DNA of 9,489 bases from JACZUI01 sp965216725 (GTDB taxonomy: Bacteria; Actinomycetota; Acidimicrobiia; Spongiisociales; ZC4RG35). Below the pieces are notes generated by a model. It did not search any database. It saw nothing but the letters and a program-made list of their open reading frames with translations, and was not told the DNA's origin. How positions within the stretch are numbered: the first letter of the stretch is position 1; the number at the start of each line of letters is the position of its first letter. The stretch lies in assembly GCA_965216725.1 (NCBI GenBank), contig CBDCGI010000006.1, positions 1 to 9,489 of the forward strand, written 5' to 3'. Positions 7,347 to 9,489 of the stretch are shown here, in pieces. A program made the position numbers and the translations under genes.

Positions 7347-7754
7347 CCGAGAGCCGGCTCCCCTCCCGTCCCACCTTCGTGGCCCATACCGAAATCGAGC
7401 TCACCTTGGTCACAGGCGACCGCGTCGAGGGCCACATCGAGGTGGCTGCTCTTCATCATCAGCCATATGGGGTGGTCCACGGCGGGGTCTACTCGACTCT
7501 GGTGGAGACCCTCGCTTCGGAGGGCGCAGCGGCCTGGGCGATCGAGAACGGCCGCGGGGGGAGCGATGGGGATCTCGAATACGACTGACTTCCTGAAGGC
7601 GGTCACAAACGGCCATTTGGCGGGGGTGGCCACGCCGATTCACCGCGGACGCACCCAGCAGCTCTGGGAGGTGGACGTACGACACCAGGAGTCGGGTCGC
7701 CTCGTGGCCCACGGGCAGGTCCGTCTCCAGAACGTGGACAAGACCAACTTCTGA
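7343..7754 (+). CDS. PaaI/YdiI-type hotdog thioesterase (one frameshift)
   Basis: Hotdog thioesterases of this group hydrolyse acyl- or aryl-CoA esters in the cytosol. The corrected protein is 136 residues, the normal length. Motifs: HHQPYGVVHGG (HGG at 46-48) at the start of the central helix, then the likely catalytic Glu55 in STLVETLAS, and later GISNTTDFLKAV and HLAGVATPIHRGRTQQLWEV, matching the GxSNxTDFL and HRGRTxxxWxV pattern of the family. The frame breaks in the G run 7556-7561. With five rather than six G the sequence reads GRGGAMGISN. I chose the ATG at 7343 because it overlaps the lipoprotein stop as ATGA. The stop overlaps the dus start as TGATG. The acyl group it acts on is not known. 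Confidence 0.88.
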
Positions 7755-8901
7755 TGCCCCTGGCGATAGGTCCCATCGCCGTTGATCCGCCCGTGGTATT
7801 GGCGCCAATGGCCGGCGTGACCAACGCACCATTTCGGCGTCTATGTCGAGAATTCGGTGCTGGGCTCTATGTCTCAGAGATGATCGGAGCTCGGGGTCTG
7901 GTGGAGCAGAACGAGAAGACCCTGGCGCTGGCAGAATTCGCGCCGGACGAGTCGCCTCGCTCGATTCAGCTCTACGGAACCGATCCCGGTGCGTTGGGCG
8001 AAGCAGTCGCGTACCTGGTCGAGGCGAAAGGTGTCGACCACATCGACATGAACTTCGGCTGCCCCATGGGCAAGGTGACACGACATGGAGGCGGGGCCGC
8101 GTTGCCGTGGAAATCGGGTCTCTTTAGGTCGATTGTCCGCGCTGCGGTGTCCAATTCCGGTCGCGTCCCGGTGACCGTCAAGTTCCGCAAGGGCATAGAC
8201 GACGAGCACCTCACGTTTCTGGATACCGGGGCTATCGCAGAGGAGGAAGGGGTGGCGGCTATCGCCCTTCATGCTCGAACGGCTCGCCAGCTGTATTCGG
8301 GTGAGGCCGATTGGGACGCAATTGCCCGGCTCAAGGAGGAAGTCACCTCGATACCCGTGCTCGGCAACGGCGACATTTGGACTGCGGATGATGCTCTCGC
8401 CATGATCGATCGAACGGGTTGTGACGGGGTGGTCGTCGGCCGGGGTTGTCTGGGGCGGCCTTGGCTGTTTCGGGATCTCGCTGACGCCTTTGCGGGCAGG
8501 CCGCTATCGCCCCCCGCCCAACCTCGGCGAGGTGGCCGACATCATGGTGAGGCACGCCGAGCTTCTGGTCGACCATTTCGGCGAGCGGCTGGGAAGCGCC
8601 CTCTTCCGCAAGCACCCGTCGTGGTACTTCAAAGGATTCGCGGTCGGTCCCCGGCTGCGTGACGATTTCGCCAGGGTCTCGACGGTGGACGAGGTTCGCT
8701 CCTTGGCGTCTCAGCTGGACCGTTCGTTGCCCTACCCGCCTGAGGCGGATCGCATGGTGAGGGGCCATTCGCACGGGCCCCGGGCGGTCCGTCCTGCCTC
8801 ACGGCTTCCTGGAGTCCCGAGAGGGAGAGCGTGTAGGTCGAGAAGCCGCCCATTCCCGTTTCGGGCGGCTAACCCCGCCCGACCCGATCCGCCATCCTTA
8901 G
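7754..8901 (+). CDS. dus: tRNA-dihydrouridine synthase, DusB-like (two frameshifts)
   Basis: Dus enzymes use FMN and NADPH to reduce uridines in tRNA. The protein starts MPLAIG and has APMAGVTN (17-24) in the FMN pocket, the catalytic Cys103 in MNFGCPMGKV, VKFRKG, ALHARTARQLYSG, VLGNGDI and GVVVGRGCLGRPWLF, all in family order, followed by the helical tRNA-binding domain. Two breaks are present: one extra base in the C run 8510-8515 and one near 8789-8790. The second correction restores GPRAVVLPHGFLESREGE, a C-terminal tail like that of actinobacterial DusB proteins, and ends at a TAG (8899-8901), giving 381 residues. Without it the frame would run to 8942 with unrelated sequence. This is the last gene of the operon. 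The assignment to DusB rather than another Dus group rests on overall resemblance. Confidence 0.9.
8844..8870. terminator. Possible terminator-like hairpin at the end of dus
   Basis: AGCCGCCC (8844-8851) and GGGCGGCT (8863-8870) form an exact 8-base, very GC-rich stem with an 11-base loop. No T tract follows on either strand. It falls within the last codons of the corrected dus and just before a convergent gene, so it could act in both directions, as U-less hairpins may do in high-GC bacteria. Confidence 0.35.
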
Positions 8902-8943
8902 GAGGAGAGCGTCACATGTGGGACAAATCGGCAACGGAATGAT

Positions 8944-9489
8944 TCACGCGAGCTGTAACGCCTGTTTCCTGGTCGTGTAGTAGCGGCCGAGCATCAGCAC
9001 TGACGCCAGCAGTTGGACGATGCCGAACGTGATGATCCCCGGGTCCAAGAAATAGACACCGTACGCGCCCCACAACACCGCCTCCATTGCACCGATCGAC
9101 CAGGTCCCGGCCGACACTCCGCTGGGGTCGGCGGTGCGATAGGCGGTCCAGATGGAAGGGGTGACCATCGCCGCGTAAGTAAGCCCGAGAACGACTCCGA
9201 GGGTGGTCCATCCGGCGATGAGCGTGACAGTGATCAACAGCAGAGCCCACAGCACTCCGGTCCAGACGGCGTTGCCCAGTTGTCTTCCGGTTCGGGCTAG
9301 AGCGCGCATCGTGATCGCGTAGAAGATGAATGTGGCCAGCGGTGCCATCACCGCGTACCACCTGGCCTGACTGATCATGTAGATGAACCAGCCGACATTG
9401 GAGACAAAACCCAGTGCTGCCCAGACGGTTGAGACACCGGCCGAGTCTCCTGTCCGGTTGAGTTTGAGAATCTGAGGTATCAGGAAGAC
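8944..9489 (-). CDS. PQ-loop repeat (SWEET/SemiSWEET-like) membrane protein (partial)
   Basis: The reading frame is open from the right edge to a TGA at 8944, giving 181 visible residues. The first PQ-loop motif is FLIPQILKLNRTGDSAGVST at the edge. After it come WAALGFVSNVGWFIYMI and several more membrane helices. A second copy, TPSIWTAYRTADPSGVSAGT, has Ser where the motif has Gln, and is followed by ALLITVTLIAGW-type helices before it and VYFLDPGIITFGIVQLLA after it. Two PQ-loop repeats in one chain fit the SWEET/PQ-loop family, whose members carry sugars or amino acids across membranes. The substrate cannot be told. The N-terminus, probably only a short part, is outside the window, and an internal Met at 9378 is not the true start because the PQ motif lies upstream. 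It is convergent with dus, 42 bases apart. Confidence 0.85.
   Translation of the reverse strand, partial: VFLIPQILKLNRTGDSAGVSTVWAALGFVSNVGWFIYMISQARWYAVMAPLATFIFYAITMRALARTGRQLGNAVWTGVLWALLLITVTLIAGWTTLGVVLGLTYAAMVTPSIWTAYRTADPSGVSAGTWSIGAMEAVLWGAYGVYFLDPGIITFGIVQLLASVLMLGRYYTTRKQALQLA

Noticed and set aside
8421..8942. Separate gene for the C-terminal part of dus
   Set aside because: It continues the Dus domain order with a single-base shift in a six-C run, and its first residues are only a shifted reading of the Dus catalytic domain.
1..9489. Programmed frameshifting as the cause of the broken frames
   Set aside because: The breaks are spread over seven unrelated genes, lie in different sequence contexts, and fit random extra bases in short runs. 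Recoding would not affect housekeeping genes such as dus twice.

Overview
The window is high-GC DNA with GTG starts, stop/start overlaps of 1 or 4 bases and apparently leaderless promoters. That style, together with the protein types, suggests a free-living Actinobacteriota bacterium, perhaps of the Acidimicrobiia. The taxon is an inference. There are no RNA genes, CRISPR arrays or mobile elements that I can support.

Layout. (1) Positions 1-1402, minus strand: an ECF-type sigma factor, overlapped by one base by a single-pass membrane protein with a cupredoxin-like outer domain that runs off the left edge. (2) Positions 1403-1521: a divergent promoter region with striking nested dyad symmetry. 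(3) Positions 1522-1776, plus strand: a small basic protein of unknown function. (4) Positions 1907-4663, minus strand: two tandem lipoprotein S41 (C-terminal processing) proteases overlapping by ATGA. (5) Positions 4704-8901, plus strand: a compact operon of an amidohydrolase, a Maf nucleotide pyrophosphatase, an FG-GAP-like lipoprotein, a PaaI-type hotdog thioesterase and a DusB-type tRNA-dihydrouridine synthase, with overlapping stops and starts except for a short gap before the lipoprotein. (6) Positions 8944-9489, minus strand: a PQ-loop (SWEET/SemiSWEET-like) membrane protein cut by the right edge.

The main caveat is that seven of the ten genes are broken by single-base frameshifts, twelve in all. 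Eleven fit one extra base and one fits one missing base, and most lie in short G/C runs. Correcting them restores full-length proteins with all family motifs, so I read them as uncorrected sequencing or assembly errors and treat the genes as intact. Protein lengths and residue numbers below use the corrected frames.

The most interesting points are the symmetric bidirectional promoter between the sigma factor and the small gene, the sigma factor paired with a cupredoxin-like membrane protein that seems to have lost copper ligands, the tandem S41 lipoproteins with three identically spaced cysteine pairs, and the back-to-back leaderless promoters in a 40-base gap. None of these is clearly a new system; the sigma locus is the best candidate for one.
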